From Marinimicrobium hydrolyticum (GTDB lineage: Bacteria > Pseudomonadota > Gammaproteobacteria > Pseudomonadales > Cellvibrionaceae): a stretch of DNA of 64,000 bases. Of the stretch, positions 27,090 through 36,023 are shown piece after piece; within the stretch, counting starts at the first letter, position 1, and every line of letters begins with the position of its first letter. A program made the translations under genes and the position numbers. Location: the NCBI RefSeq assembly GCF_030848505.1, contig NZ_JAVDDU010000002.1:496001-560000 (forward strand), given 5' to 3'. The notes under the pieces are model-generated. The model was given only the letters and a program-made list of their open reading frames with translations, did not search any database and was not told the DNA's origin.

Positions 27090-28508
27090 ATGAATACAGC
27101 TTCGCACCCTGAACAAGGCAGTACCGCCTTTGTCATTTTAATCAGTTGTGTCGCCACCATTGGTGGTTTTCTGTTCGGCTTTGACAGCGGCGTGATCAAC
27201 GGCACCATCGATGGCCTGCAAACCGCGTTTCAATCTGATACCGCTGGTACCGGCTTTAGTGTTTCCTCCATGCTGCTCGGCTGCGCTGCCGGCGCGTTCT
27301 TTGCCGGTCGGCTAGGTGATAAGTACGGGCGCCGCACGGTGCTTATCGTAGCGTCGTTGTTTTTTATCGTCTCCGCCTGGGGCTCCGGTATTGCCGGCTC
27401 CACCACGGAGTTCGTGTTCTACCGCATCATCGGCGGCCTGGCCGTGGGCGCTGCCAGCGTCATGGCTCCAGCCTATATCAGTGAAGTGGCCCCGGCGCGC
27501 TTTCGCGGCATGCTCACCTCCATTCAGCAAATTGCCATTATTACCGGCTTGACCGCTGCCTTCCTAAGCAACTACTTGCTCGCGGAAACGGCCGGCGGAT
27601 CACGTGCGGAATTTTGGGGCGGGTATGAAACCTGGCGCTGGATGTTCTGGATGGAACTCGTTCCCGCCAGCATTTTCTTTTTTGCTTTGTTGGCCATTCC
27701 TGAAAGCCCCCGCTACCTAGTGGTCAGCGGTAAAACCGAACAGGCGGGTTCAGTTCTAGCCCGGCTTTATGGCCGCGCTGTTGCCGCTACCAAAGTGCAG
27801 GAGATCAACGACTCCCTGGCCACAGACCACCACAAACCACGCCTCGCCGATTTGATCGACAAGAAAAAAGGCGGATTGCGCGTTATTGTCTGGGTGGGTA
27901 TTGGCCTGGCCGTACTGCAACAATTTGTCGGCATCAACGTGGTGTTCTATTACGGTGCGGTACTCTGGCAAGCCGCCGGTTTCTCGGAAGGGGATGCCCT
28001 GGCCATCAACGTGATTTCCGGCAGCATCAGTATTGCCGCCTGCTTTATCACCTTCTTTTTCGTGGACAAAATCGGCCGCAAACCGCTGTTGTGGTTCGGC
28101 TCCGCCGGTATGGCGATCAGCTTGGCGCTGGTCGCCTTCGCCTTCGCCGGCGCACCGGTTGATGTGGACACGGGCAACCTGGAACTGTCCGACAACGCGG
28201 CGTTGCTGGCCCTGATCGCGGCCAATGCCTACGTGTTCCTGTTCAACCTGTCCTGGGGACCGGTCATGTGGATTATGTTGGGCGAAATGTTCCCCAACCA
28301 GATCCGCGGCTCCGGCTTGGCGGTAGCGGGCTTGGCGCAATGGCTGGCCAACTTCCTGGTCACCGCGACCTTCCCCATGCTGCTGGTGGGCATCGGTCTG
28401 TCCTTGACCTACGGCATCTACACCCTCTTCGCCGCCTTGTCGGTGGTCTTTGTACTGAAGATGGTGAACGAAACCAAAGGTCGGGAGTTGGAGCAGATGG
28501 AAGGCTAA
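27090..28508 (+). CDS. Sugar porter of the major facilitator superfamily (D-xylose uptake)
   Basis: A 472-residue MFS transporter with twelve predicted helices. Sugar-porter signatures are present: GRLGDKYGRRTVLI between helices 2 and 3, PESPRYLVV after helix 6, QQFVGINVVFYY in helix 7 and DKIGRKPLL between helices 8 and 9. These match the XylE/GalP/GLUT group. Placement after xylA makes D-xylose/proton symport the most likely role. It is separated from xylA by a terminator and 302 bp, so it probably has its own promoter. Confidence 0.92.
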   Translation: MNTASHPEQGSTAFVILISCVATIGGFLFGFDSGVINGTIDGLQTAFQSDTAGTGFSVSSMLLGCAAGAFFAGRLGDKYGRRTVLIVASLFFIVSAWGSGIAGSTTEFVFYRIIGGLAVGAASVMAPAYISEVAPARFRGMLTSIQQIAIITGLTAAFLSNYLLAETAGGSRAEFWGGYETWRWMFWMELVPASIFFFALLAIPESPRYLVVSGKTEQAGSVLARLYGRAVAATKVQEINDSLATDHHKPRLADLIDKKKGGLRVIVWVGIGLAVLQQFVGINVVFYYGAVLWQAAGFSEGDALAINVISGSISIAACFITFFFVDKIGRKPLLWFGSAGMAISLALVAFAFAGAPVDVDTGNLELSDNAALLALIAANAYVFLFNLSWGPVMWIMLGEMFPNQIRGSGLAVAGLAQWLANFLVTATFPMLLVGIGLSLTYGIYTLFAALSVVFVLKMVNETKGRELEQMEG

Positions 28509-28531
28509 GATTCAGCTTTCCTGAAGCCACA

Positions 28532-28570
28532 AAAAAGGGGCGGACAAGTTATTTGTCCGCCCCTTTTTTT
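28532..28570. terminator. Bidirectional terminator
   Basis: Perfect 17-bp arms (28532-28548 and 28554-28570) with a five-base loop GTTAT. The GC core GGGGCGGACAA is flanked by A and T runs, so it works both for the transporter (plus) and the giant lipoprotein (minus). Confidence 0.93.
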
Positions 28571-28599
28571 CGGGAACTGATTTTGCCCTATCAATACGA

Positions 28600-30420
28600 C
28601 TAGCGATTTAGCACATTGCCCTCGAAATCAAAAACGGCGAATCGAAAACGGGGCTCCCCACCTGCAAATGAGAAATCACCGGCAGCGGATATTTCTTCGC
28701 CATCAATAATCAACCTGGAAACCTCACTGCTGGCACTGGGATTCCAAGGCGTTAGGCTACCTGCTGTATTGAACGCGGCCAAACGGTCACGCGGGAAACC
28801 GCCCGCATCCGTAAACTCTCCAGCTGCGTAAAGAACGCCGTCATTAAACACAAGGCTGCGTACAGTTCTGCCTGCCCCGGGGCTCCATGGCAGCACATCC
28901 CCTGCGAAGTTAAACGCTGCCAATCTCTCTCGAGGTTCGCCCCCTGCGCTCATAAAGGAGCCTCCCGCATAAATTACCCCGTCGCCCACAACTAGAGTTC
29001 GAACCAAATCATCTGCGCCCGGGTCCCAAGGCAGCAACTCTCCGTCGAAATCAAAAGCAGCCAATCGTTCTCGAGGCTGACCGTTGGCACTGGTAAACAG
29101 TCCACCCACATAGACGGCATTATCATCGTACGCAAGACTCAGTACAGTTCGCCCTGTGCTAGGACTCCAAGGCAATAAGTCGCCTTGTGCAGTAAAGGCC
29201 GCAAGGTTCCCCCGGGATACACCCCCGGCAGTCGAGAAGCTGCCGCCAGAGTAAATGTCTCCATTGATTAGGGTAAGCGAATTTACTGGCCCGCTTGTCC
29301 CCGGGTTCCAAGGCAGTAACTCACCACTAGAAGAAACCGCCGCCAGTCGATCACGCTGCTCACCACCGACACTTGAAAATTTCCCTCCCGCATAAACCAC
29401 ACCACCGCTGACCGCGAGGCTATATACCTCACCATTTGGAGCTGGGTCCCAACTTAATATTTCGGCTTCGTCGTCAAAAGCCACTAAGTAAGGTCGACGC
29501 GGATACCACTTACCAGTAAGGTTCCCGCCGGCATATACAATACCGTTATCAACCGCGAGGCTATGTACCATATGCCACATAAAGTCGTTAGCTGGTTCCC
29601 ACACCACAGTGCCGTCGGCATCAAAAGCTTTCAATACATGATTGCCACCTACATATAGAACATCATCTTTAATAACCAGACTATATACAGAACTCCAAAC
29701 GCCGGTGGGCTTCCATGGCAATACATTTCCGGCTTCATCAATGGCCGCCAAGTAACTTTGGGAGGTTTCGCCAATGCTTTCAAACCTTCCTCCCACATAG
29801 ATAGTTCCAGATTTTACCGCAAGACTCTGGACCGACCGGTCTGCTCCTGGATTCCAAAGCAGCAGATCTCCTTCGAGAGTAAATGCGGCCAGTCGCCGAC
29901 GGCTCTCACCGCCCGCAAACCAGAAATCTCCCCCAACATAAACAACGTCGTTCTCAATGGCCAGGGCGTTTACCTCCCCCGATACGGAACCTTTCCACCC
30001 CAATACATCTCCTTCTCTGCTAAAGGACGCCAGCGTTCGACTAGGCTTACCATCGACATAGGAAAACCACCCACCTACGTATATCACTTCTTCATAGAGA
30101 GCTATGGCCCGGACTATCCCCGGTGAGGCGTCACTAAGAGTTGTACGGGGGGCCCAAGGTGTGACTCTGCCCATACGGTCAATCTGGGCCAAGCTGTAAC
30201 GCGGTTCACCCCCGACTTCAGTAAAATGACCGCCAATGTACCAACCTCCCTCGCCATCCGGCACAGAGGCATAAACATCGCCGTTTACAAAAGGCCACGC
30301 CAGAGCGTGCTGCGCCCCATCGGCGGCAGGAGGTAAACCCACGCCAGATCCGGTTGGTGACCCAACTTGGGTAAAACTGCCTCCCACGTAGTGGGTTCCA
30401 TCGGTATCAATTGCTAAAGT
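28600..30420 (-). repeat. Propeller-unit coding repeats
   Basis: About 13 imperfect units of about 140 bp coding for the Y-x-G-G-x-F propeller units. DNA similarity is moderate; the conserved parts encode GG-F and RLAAF...PW segments. Confidence 0.75.
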
Positions 30421-32994
30421 ATGCAGGCCCGCAATTCGCTTCGGATCCACTTTACGCGGAGTAAAACTACTCCACGCCGTGATGACCCCGTTGGTTTCCA
30501 GCGCGACATACACAGGTGCACCGGCTTCAAGTCCCTTCAACTCAATTGGCGAGGTGACATCCACTTCCAGCGTCGCGCCAAAGGAAGCATAGTTCTGGAT
30601 ATCCGTGGTAGGACTATTGGCGATAATCAGGTTATAGCTATCGACATCGTCTGTAGGCCAATTGAGAATGGCACTTTGTGAACTTGTAACCTTTGCCTGA
30701 AGGCCACCATAGTGCCCCTTTTCTGCCCAGGGGGTTTGACCAAACCGAGCGGTAACATTGACATCCCCCCGGACATTGGAGTCAGTTCTGCTGATAGCGG
30801 CTTTACCATCACTCCACTCAATGAACTGGAAGCCCTCATCCGGTATCGCAACGATAGTACCGCCAGACGAGCCATGAGTAACTTTCTGTAGTGGCTCTCC
30901 GCCCAAGGAGCCGTTTGCTCCTGCACTGTAACTCAACGTATATTCATTGATTGAAAATTTGGCACCAACAATCAGACTCTCGATAATTTCTAAGTCGGTC
31001 CGGGGGTTGTCGGTGCGGCCGTCACTCCAGCTTGTGAAGTGATAACCTTCATTGGGTGCCGCAGTTACGGCGCTACCGTTTGAGCCATGGGGCACCTGTT
31101 GCTTAGCACTCCCTTGCACAACGCCATTGCCATCAGTACTGTAGTTCAAAGTGTATTCTTTGAGTGCAAAGTATGCGGTAATACTTCGGTCTTCCATAAC
31201 ATGCGTATCGGTGCGCGGGTTGTCAGTGCGACCATCACTCCAGCTCACGAAACGGTAGGTTTCTGCGGGCACGGCAGTCACCGCAGTGCCGCTCGAGCCA
31301 TGAAGCACTTGTTGCTCAATCTCACCTAACAAGGTTCCGTTTGCACTGGCGGTGTAATTCACACTGTATTCGGGGCGGGAAAAAATGGCTTTGACAGAAA
31401 GGTTTTCTGTCACGTCATGGTCCGACCGGGGGTTATCCGTGCGGCCATCATTCCAGTGTACAAACTGATAGTTTACTTCAGGCAATGCAGTCACCGGGGA
31501 CCCATTTGAGCCTATGATTACTCGTTGATTGGTATCACCTTGCAAGCTGCCATTTTCAGCAGCGGCATACGTTAGGCTGTATTCCACGATTTCAAAGTTG
31601 GCAGTGACAAATAGATTTTCCGTCACCATTTGATCTATGCGAGGATTATCGGTACGACCGTCGCTCCAGTTTACAAAGTGGTATTTTTTATCGGGCACAG
31701 CAGTCAATGCAGTACCATTCGCGCCTTTGAGCACATACTGGTCAGTTTGACCATCAAGAGTGCCGCCAGCACCAGCGCTGTAACTCAAAGTGTATTCGTT
31801 CCTGTAAAAGTAGGCGGTCACAGAAAGCGTTCCCATAACGTTAGTATCAGTGCGCGGGTTATCCGTACGGCCGTCACTCCAACCTTCGAACTGGTAGTTC
31901 TCAGCGGGAACCGCGGTCACTTTGGTTCCGTCCAATCCGTGGACTACATTCTGAAGTGTGTCTCCTTTCAAACTGCCGTTTTCTCCAGCGTCGTAGCTCA
32001 AGATGTATTCGGAAGGAGCGAAGTAAGCTGTAACGCTTAGATCGCCGGTAACGCGAACATCAATGCGAGGATTAACCGTACGGCCGTCACTCCAGCCGAT
32101 AAAATGGTAGCCCTCCTCGGGAATGGCGATCAGCTCGCTACCATCTGAACCATGAGTAACTTCTTGCACAACCTGCCCCGCCAAGCTACCTCCCTGGCCT
32201 GTGGCGTAGGCCAGGGTATATTGATCAGGAGTGAACTGCGCCATTACGCTCAGACTGCTGACAAGCTGATTATCCACACGAGGGTTGGCTGTGGAGCCAT
32301 CGCTCCAGGAGGTAAACTGGTAACCCTCAAATGGAACAGCTGTTACAGCACTGGTGTCGGCTCCATCGGTTACGAATTGGGTTGTTCTACCTTGCACCAT
32401 TCCGCCGAACTCAACGCTATAGGTCGCAGTGTGTACAAACGCAAAGCTTGCGTACAATTCCAGGCTCTCGGTAACGTTCTGGTCGATGCGTGAACTTGAA
32501 TCCGCAGCGTCGTTCCAGCCCATAAACTCATAGCCTTCATCCGCTATGGCTATGACCTCCTGCCCATCGCCACCGTGGAAGACTCTCTGGGTGGTCTCAC
32601 CTTGGATCCTCCCGTTCTCCCCAGCAATGTAATTCAAAGTATATTGCTTGCGCGCAAAGCTGGCGCTAACACTTAGGTCATAGCGGATATCAGTATCGGT
32701 ACGGGGGTTGTCTTCGCGCCCATCGCTCCAACTGACGAAGTAGTAACCTTCCGCGGGCACGGCGGTTACCTCGATACCATCTGCGCCTTCTTCCACGTTT
32801 TGCTGCGCTGCCCCTTCAATAGTGCCATCAATTTCGGCGCTATAACTCACAACAAAATTGACTGCGCTGGGGGGCGGTGGAGGCGTAGGGGTGGGTGTAT
32901 TCCCAGGTTCGGGGTTACTACTCCCGCCACAAGCGGTGAGAAAACCAAACAGGATGAAAAAAAACAGCCAGGAAGTTAAGCGAGAGGGGGGCAT
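28600..32994 (-). CDS. Giant surface lipoprotein: ten InlB-type repeats plus 13-unit beta-propeller region
   Basis: A 1464-residue protein. The signal sequence ends in the lipobox FLTAC (Cys22), followed by a Pro/Thr-rich linker with a PPPPP run. Residues about 44-750 hold ten tandem repeats of about 70 residues of the InlB B-repeat/Flg_new type, each ending with a motif like WSDGRTDNPRTD and a T-A-x-F strand. About 750-857 is an Fn3-like domain. About 858-1464 comprise some 13 units of about 46 residues with the motif Y-[VA]-G-G-x-F, then GGxxRxRLAAF and LLPWxPG, as in DUF5122-type propellers. It is probably exposed on the outer membrane and involved in adhesion or binding; no catalytic motif seen. 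Repeats suggest copy-number change by recombination. Confidence 0.88.
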   Translation of the reverse strand: MPPSRLTSWLFFFILFGFLTACGGSSNPEPGNTPTPTPPPPPSAVNFVVSYSAEIDGTIEGAAQQNVEEGADGIEVTAVPAEGYYFVSWSDGREDNPRTDTDIRYDLSVSASFARKQYTLNYIAGENGRIQGETTQRVFHGGDGQEVIAIADEGYEFMGWNDAADSSSRIDQNVTESLELYASFAFVHTATYSVEFGGMVQGRTTQFVTDGADTSAVTAVPFEGYQFTSWSDGSTANPRVDNQLVSSLSVMAQFTPDQYTLAYATGQGGSLAGQVVQEVTHGSDGSELIAIPEEGYHFIGWSDGRTVNPRIDVRVTGDLSVTAYFAPSEYILSYDAGENGSLKGDTLQNVVHGLDGTKVTAVPAENYQFEGWSDGRTDNPRTDTNVMGTLSVTAYFYRNEYTLSYSAGAGGTLDGQTDQYVLKGANGTALTAVPDKKYHFVNWSDGRTDNPRIDQMVTENLFVTANFEIVEYSLTYAAAENGSLQGDTNQRVIIGSNGSPVTALPEVNYQFVHWNDGRTDNPRSDHDVTENLSVKAIFSRPEYSVNYTASANGTLLGEIEQQVLHGSSGTAVTAVPAETYRFVSWSDGRTDNPRTDTHVMEDRSITAYFALKEYTLNYSTDGNGVVQGSAKQQVPHGSNGSAVTAAPNEGYHFTSWSDGRTDNPRTDLEIIESLIVGAKFSINEYTLSYSAGANGSLGGEPLQKVTHGSSGGTIVAIPDEGFQFIEWSDGKAAISRTDSNVRGDVNVTARFGQTPWAEKGHYGGLQAKVTSSQSAILNWPTDDVDSYNLIIANSPTTDIQNYASFGATLEVDVTSPIELKGLEAGAPVYVALETNGVITAWSSFTPRKVDPKRIAGLHTLAIDTDGTHYVGGSFTQVGSPTGSGVGLPPAADGAQHALAWPFVNGDVYASVPDGEGGWYIGGHFTEVGGEPRYSLAQIDRMGRVTPWAPRTTLSDASPGIVRAIALYEEVIYVGGWFSYVDGKPSRTLASFSREGDVLGWKGSVSGEVNALAIENDVVYVGGDFWFAGGESRRRLAAFTLEGDLLLWNPGADRSVQSLAVKSGTIYVGGRFESIGETSQSYLAAIDEAGNVLPWKPTGVWSSVYSLVIKDDVLYVGGNHVLKAFDADGTVVWEPANDFMWHMVHSLAVDNGIVYAGGNLTGKWYPRRPYLVAFDDEAEILSWDPAPNGEVYSLAVSGGVVYAGGKFSSVGGEQRDRLAAVSSSGELLPWNPGTSGPVNSLTLINGDIYSGGSFSTAGGVSRGNLAAFTAQGDLLPWSPSTGRTVLSLAYDDNAVYVGGLFTSANGQPRERLAAFDFDGELLPWDPGADDLVRTLVVGDGVIYAGGSFMSAGGEPRERLAAFNFAGDVLPWSPGAGRTVRSLVFNDGVLYAAGEFTDAGGFPRDRLAAFNTAGSLTPWNPSASSEVSRLIIDGEEISAAGDFSFAGGEPRFRFAVFDFEGNVLNR
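30745..32865 (-). repeat. Ten tandem approx. 212-bp InlB-type coding repeats
   Basis: Imperfect tandem units within the lipoprotein gene. On the plus strand the best conserved part reads around CGGGTTGTCNGTNCGGCCGTC, encoding the reverse of SDGRTDNPR. Units in the middle of the array are closest to one another, those at the N-terminal end most diverged. Confidence 0.85.
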
Positions 32995-33030
32995 AATGGG
33001 TCGTCCTAGGTAGGTCCCTTACTTTAGGTC

Positions 33031-33127
33031 GGCATGAAATGCCTGACAGCCGCTCTTCAGGCGGCTCTTTTTCTAACTCCAACGAATGGAGCTATTCGAT
33101 TATGGCATGAAATATATCATCTGCCAT
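33031..33127 (-). promoter_or_regulatory. Structured leader of the lipoprotein mRNA (four hairpins)
   Basis: Four consecutive short stem-loops in the 178-bp region upstream of the lipoprotein gene: 33102-33127 (arms TATGGCA / TGCCATA), 33077-33091 (CTCCA / TGGAG), 33048-33066 (AGCCGC / GCGGCT) and 33031-33043 (GGCAT / ATGCC). They would all lie in the 5' leader if transcription starts near 33130. No known riboswitch motif was recognised. Confidence 0.45.
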
Positions 33128-33136
33128 ATAACTTTT

Positions 33137-33142
33137 ATTATA
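33137..33142 (-). promoter_or_regulatory. -10 box TATAAT of the lipoprotein promoter
   Basis: Perfect TATAAT on the minus strand in an AT-rich stretch, about 145 bp before the lipoprotein start codon. A good -35 at the standard distance is not evident. Confidence 0.55.
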
Positions 33143-33172
33143 TAAAAATACTCTCGAGTAGACCGAAAACGG

Positions 33173-33742
33173 TCACTGCCTAGCCAATCTAGACAGCATG
33201 AGCAGGGCAGCTACAGAGATGACGTCAGTGATTTCTCCCCGATCCACCATGGCGATAGCTTTTTCCAGAGGCAATTTACGGACTTCGATATCTTCGGTGG
33301 CGTCCAGGGTCTGGGGTACGGGCGAGAGTTGGCGGGCCGTATAGACCACGCCGATTTCGTCGGTGACGGAGTTGGACAGTTGCAGGTCCAGCAGTTTTTC
33401 CCACCGCTCGGCGACTAGGCCCACCTCTTCCTGCAGTTCGCGTTTGGCAGCGGTGAGGCTGTCTTCGTTTCGGGGGCAGCCGCCTTCGGGAATCTCCCAA
33501 GTGAACTGGTTCAGGGTGTAGCGGGTTTGTCGAACTAACCAGGTGTTATTGTCATCGTCCAACGGCACTACGCCCACGGCGGTGTTTTTGAAATGCACCA
33601 CGCCGTAAATGCCGTCAGTCCCGGCCGGGGTGATAACTTCTTCGTGGTAGACCTCGATCCACGGATTGTCGTAAATGCGTTCTGAGGATTTACGCTGCCA
33701 AGCGCCGGTTTGTTTGTAATCGGGTCTTTGCTTATTACTCAT
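33173..33742 (-). CDS. NUDIX hydrolase (ADP-ribose pyrophosphatase-like)
   Basis: A 189-residue NUDIX enzyme. The start is the ATG at 33742, with AGGA seven bases upstream. The NUDIX box G-x5-E-x7-R-E-U-x-E-E-x-G-U is complete: it begins at the first G of EGGCPRNE and ends with RELQEEVGL. The N-terminal strand region (NPWIEVYHEEVITPAGTDG) resembles ADP-ribose/nucleoside diphosphate sugar pyrophosphatases. The start overlaps the end of the upstream methyltransferase gene by eight bases, so the two are likely translationally coupled. Exact substrate unknown. Confidence 0.9.
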   Translation of the reverse strand: MSNKQRPDYKQTGAWQRKSSERIYDNPWIEVYHEEVITPAGTDGIYGVVHFKNTAVGVVPLDDDNNTWLVRQTRYTLNQFTWEIPEGGCPRNEDSLTAAKRELQEEVGLVAERWEKLLDLQLSNSVTDEIGVVYTARQLSPVPQTLDATEDIEVRKLPLEKAIAMVDRGEITDVISVAALLMLSRLARQ

Positions 33743-34568
33743 GAGATGTCCTGATCGCCTGCCACCCGGGGACGTTACCTTCGTCGGTTGCGCTGATTCG
33801 ATCGCCATTCACTTGGCCGACGAAGTAAGCGTTGTCGATGGTGAAGCGAATTTCGTCACCGCGCAATGTGGCGTTGCTCAGCTGTTGCCAATCGCCACTG
33901 ACCACGGCATAGCCTTCAATCTCTTGAAAGCGCTGTTGCAACACCAAGGTTATGTCATCGATTGTGTTTTGAACCTCCCACTCGCCAGCTACTTTCGCCG
34001 GCACTACCCACATATAAAGATTCAGGTAGTCGTCGGAGGCATCGGGCTCCCAATCTTCCATATGAAAAACGTGCGATACAACCCTCGACCCTGGAGCCAT
34101 TGTGTCGAGAATAATCGGGCGCAGTCGGTTGTTGATGGCTTGCAGTAGGAATAATGTCAGCACCGTAGCGTCGGAAATGTCCTGCTCAAAAAGGTCGCCT
34201 TGCTTGAAGGTCACGCGATCATTAACACCCTCAGTGCGCGCATTTTCTCGTGATGTTCTCACCAGTAGCGGATCTATCTCCACCCCCACAGCGCGCCGCG
34301 CGCCCCAGTCGCGCACGGCGGCAATCACGATGCGTCCATCGCCCGACCCTAAATCAATAACCGTGTCTTGGGGTGTCACTTGTGCCAGCTCAAGCATTCG
34401 TTCAACACTTGGCTCTGGGGTGGTCACGAAAGGCACATCCAGCTTAGGCGGACCTCCCGACCAATCTTCTTCCGCGTACACAAAGATCGATGCCATTGAT
34501 ACAAAAGGTAAGACCAATAGGCCAAGAAGAAGTCGGTGCTTAAACCACAGTCGGTTTTTAAACAGCAT
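33735..34568 (-). CDS. SAM-dependent methyltransferase fold with N-terminal signal/anchor
   Basis: A 277-residue protein with a class I methyltransferase domain: motif I VIDLGSGDGR around residue 70, an acidic residue ending strand 2 (AVGVEID), and FKQGDLFEQD. It begins with a positively charged stretch and a hydrophobic segment (LLLGLLVLPFVSMASIFVYA) followed by AEED, which looks like a signal peptide or membrane anchor. The ATG at 34568 has GGAG at good spacing; an in-frame GTG at 34595 is also open. A methyltransferase domain outside the cytoplasm would be odd because SAM is cytosolic, so it may be anchored facing in, or catalytically repurposed. Target unknown. Confidence 0.82.
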   Translation of the reverse strand: MLFKNRLWFKHRLLLGLLVLPFVSMASIFVYAEEDWSGGPPKLDVPFVTTPEPSVERMLELAQVTPQDTVIDLGSGDGRIVIAAVRDWGARRAVGVEIDPLLVRTSRENARTEGVNDRVTFKQGDLFEQDISDATVLTLFLLQAINNRLRPIILDTMAPGSRVVSHVFHMEDWEPDASDDYLNLYMWVVPAKVAGEWEVQNTIDDITLVLQQRFQEIEGYAVVSGDWQQLSNATLRGDEIRFTIDNAYFVGQVNGDRISATDEGNVPGWQAIRTSHE

Positions 34569-34591
34569 GGGTTTCTCCAAACTCTTTGTCG

Positions 34592-34906
34592 TCACTGCAG
34601 ACGATGCGGCTCAAGCTCAACCCGCTCAACTCGTCGACCCAGCATAAATACGCGCCCAAAATAGCGGTCACCGCCTGTAACGGTAAATTCGAAATAGAAC
34701 ATCCGCCAGAATCTGACCCGGCCATTTCGGTCACGGCGTAGCCAGAGTTTACGAAGGTAGACGCTCTGATCCAGCATTTGCACCTGCATGCCTTCACAAT
34801 GGCGGCGAGCGGCGACAAAGGCGAGTTCTTTTACCTGAAAGGAGCGCCACAAATAATAAATACCCAGGCCCAAAGCCATCAACCATGCGAGCGCGACAAG
34901 ATCCAT
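34592..34906 (-). CDS. DUF3301 membrane-anchored protein
   Basis: A 104-residue protein with an N-terminal membrane helix (LVALAWLMALGLGIYYLW) followed by a basic cytoplasmic domain containing RHCEGMQVQMLDQSVYL and RFWRMFYFEFTVTGGDRY, which fit DUF3301. Function unknown. It is first in a likely operon with the methyltransferase-like and NUDIX genes, with spacings of 23 bp and a short overlap. Confidence 0.8.
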   Translation of the reverse strand: MDLVALAWLMALGLGIYYLWRSFQVKELAFVAARRHCEGMQVQMLDQSVYLRKLWLRRDRNGRVRFWRMFYFEFTVTGGDRYFGRVFMLGRRVERVELEPHRLQ

Positions 34907-35084
34907 AAAAATGATACACGTTGGAGAGGCAGGCGGGATACCGGCAGAGAGAAAAGAGAACGGTCGACAAAAAGCAGGCGCGATAAACTAGCGTTGGCCT
35001 GTCGCTGGCGACACGCAGAAGCGTACATATCTTTCACCCAGCGCTTAATCCGGAAAATCACCCTGGTTCAGCGTGGGTGAAACT

Positions 35085-35110
35085 CGAGGAACCGGCTGCC
35101 CGGCTCCTCG
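35085..35110 (-). terminator. Hairpin after cold-shock gene
   Basis: Stem of 11 positions with one mismatch (arms CGAGGAACCGG and CCGGCTCCTCG), loop CTGC, 13 bp after the csp stop codon. The T run on the minus strand is weak (AGTTT). Confidence 0.6.
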
Positions 35111-35122
35111 GTTTCAAACGTT

Positions 35123-35335
35123 TTACAGCGGCGTTACGTTTTCCGCCTGCGGACCTTTTTGACCCTGTGTGACTTCGAAGGTAACACTCTGACCTTCTTT
35201 CAGGGTTTTGCGGCCCGAACCATTGATTGCACGGAAGTGCACGAATACGTCGGCTCCACCTTCACGCTCGATAAAGCCGTAGCCTTTATCGTCGTTGAAC
35301 CACTTAACTACCCCAGATACCAGTTGGTCTGACAT
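35123..35335 (-). CDS. CspA-family cold-shock protein
   Basis: A 70-residue single cold-shock domain protein that binds single-stranded RNA/DNA. RNP1 is KGYGFI and RNP2 is DVFVHF, both intact, and [16 protein letters not shown] is the standard start. Unusual only in a slightly longer C-terminal half ([14 protein letters not shown]), which is common in marine relatives. The region upstream is long and unoccupied, as expected of csp mRNAs with regulated leaders. Confidence 0.95.
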   Translation of the reverse strand: MSDQLVSGVVKWFNDDKGYGFIEREGGADVFVHFRAINGSGRKTLKEGQSVTFEVTQGQKGPQAENVTPL

Positions 35336-35682
35336 ACAATCCTCGTCTTGCTTATAAGTGTCAGCAGAGCTGACCTAACATGGAAACCAGCTGAACAGGC
35401 TTTCTACCGCGACCCGTATCGCCGAAGTGAAATAACTCGCCGTTTCGTTAACAAAGCGGAAACGAACAAATTATTGCTAAGGTGACATTCGAGCAAAGTA
35501 ACTTGAGGGTGCCTCGCGGGAGCCTAGTCTTTGACCGGAAATCAAGCTTTAGCAAGAGATCTCTGTTTACAGAACCAGAGATTCCTCAAAAATTAAAGCA
35601 CTTCGGTTGCGGGAGTTCAAGCCTATATCCATGAATTCTCGTTACTGTCGGACTCTTGGCCCTATATGGCACCCATGGCCTT
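35336..35682 (-). promoter_or_regulatory. Putative long csp leader/promoter region
   Basis: About 350 bp without a gene, upstream of the cold-shock gene. It contains small hairpins at 35360-35374 (GTCAGC / GCTGAC, loop AGA) and 35441-35464 (CGTTTC / GAAACG). Cold-shock mRNAs typically have long thermosensing leaders, so part of this is probably transcribed; the start site is not defined. Confidence 0.45.
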
Positions 35683-36006
35683 CTATTGCCCTGTTTTGGC
35701 GCGCTTTTTACGGGCAAACTGCTCATGCAAATAAATGCACAAGGCAACCAAGGGAATCACCATTACCATAGCCAAGCGCTCCACCTCGACTAACATACCC
35801 TGGCGAGCCAACTGATAACAGGCGAGCGCCCAGACGGCACCGGCAAAGTAGGCCCAGCGCTTATGAAAAAAGACGCCCACGGCGACGGGCAAAGCCGCCA
35901 ACCCTAACCATAAGCCGTAACCCTGCGTCACCACCACGAAAGCGACGCCCAGCAACACCAGTGTGGCAACCAAAAGACCATTCAACAATGGATTCAAACG
36001 TTGCAC
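35683..36006 (-). CDS. Small multi-spanning membrane protein
   Basis: A 107-residue protein with three to four predicted membrane helices (for example LLVATLVLLGVAFVVV and LAMVMVIPLVALCIYL) and a basic C-terminus. The start is a GTG at 36006 preceded by a strong GGGGAG site. It is 17 bp after the VisC-like gene and closes the ubi/pepP operon. No family recognised. Confidence 0.7.
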   Translation of the reverse strand: MQRLNPLLNGLLVATLVLLGVAFVVVTQGYGLWLGLAALPVAVGVFFHKRWAYFAGAVWALACYQLARQGMLVEVERLAMVMVIPLVALCIYLHEQFARKKRAKTGQ

Positions 36007-36023
36007 ATTTAACTCCCCTTTTG

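Noticed and set aside
28600-32994. Tandem repeats as a CRISPR array
   Set aside because: Units are about 212 bp, in frame and protein-coding; there are no short identical repeats with unique spacers.
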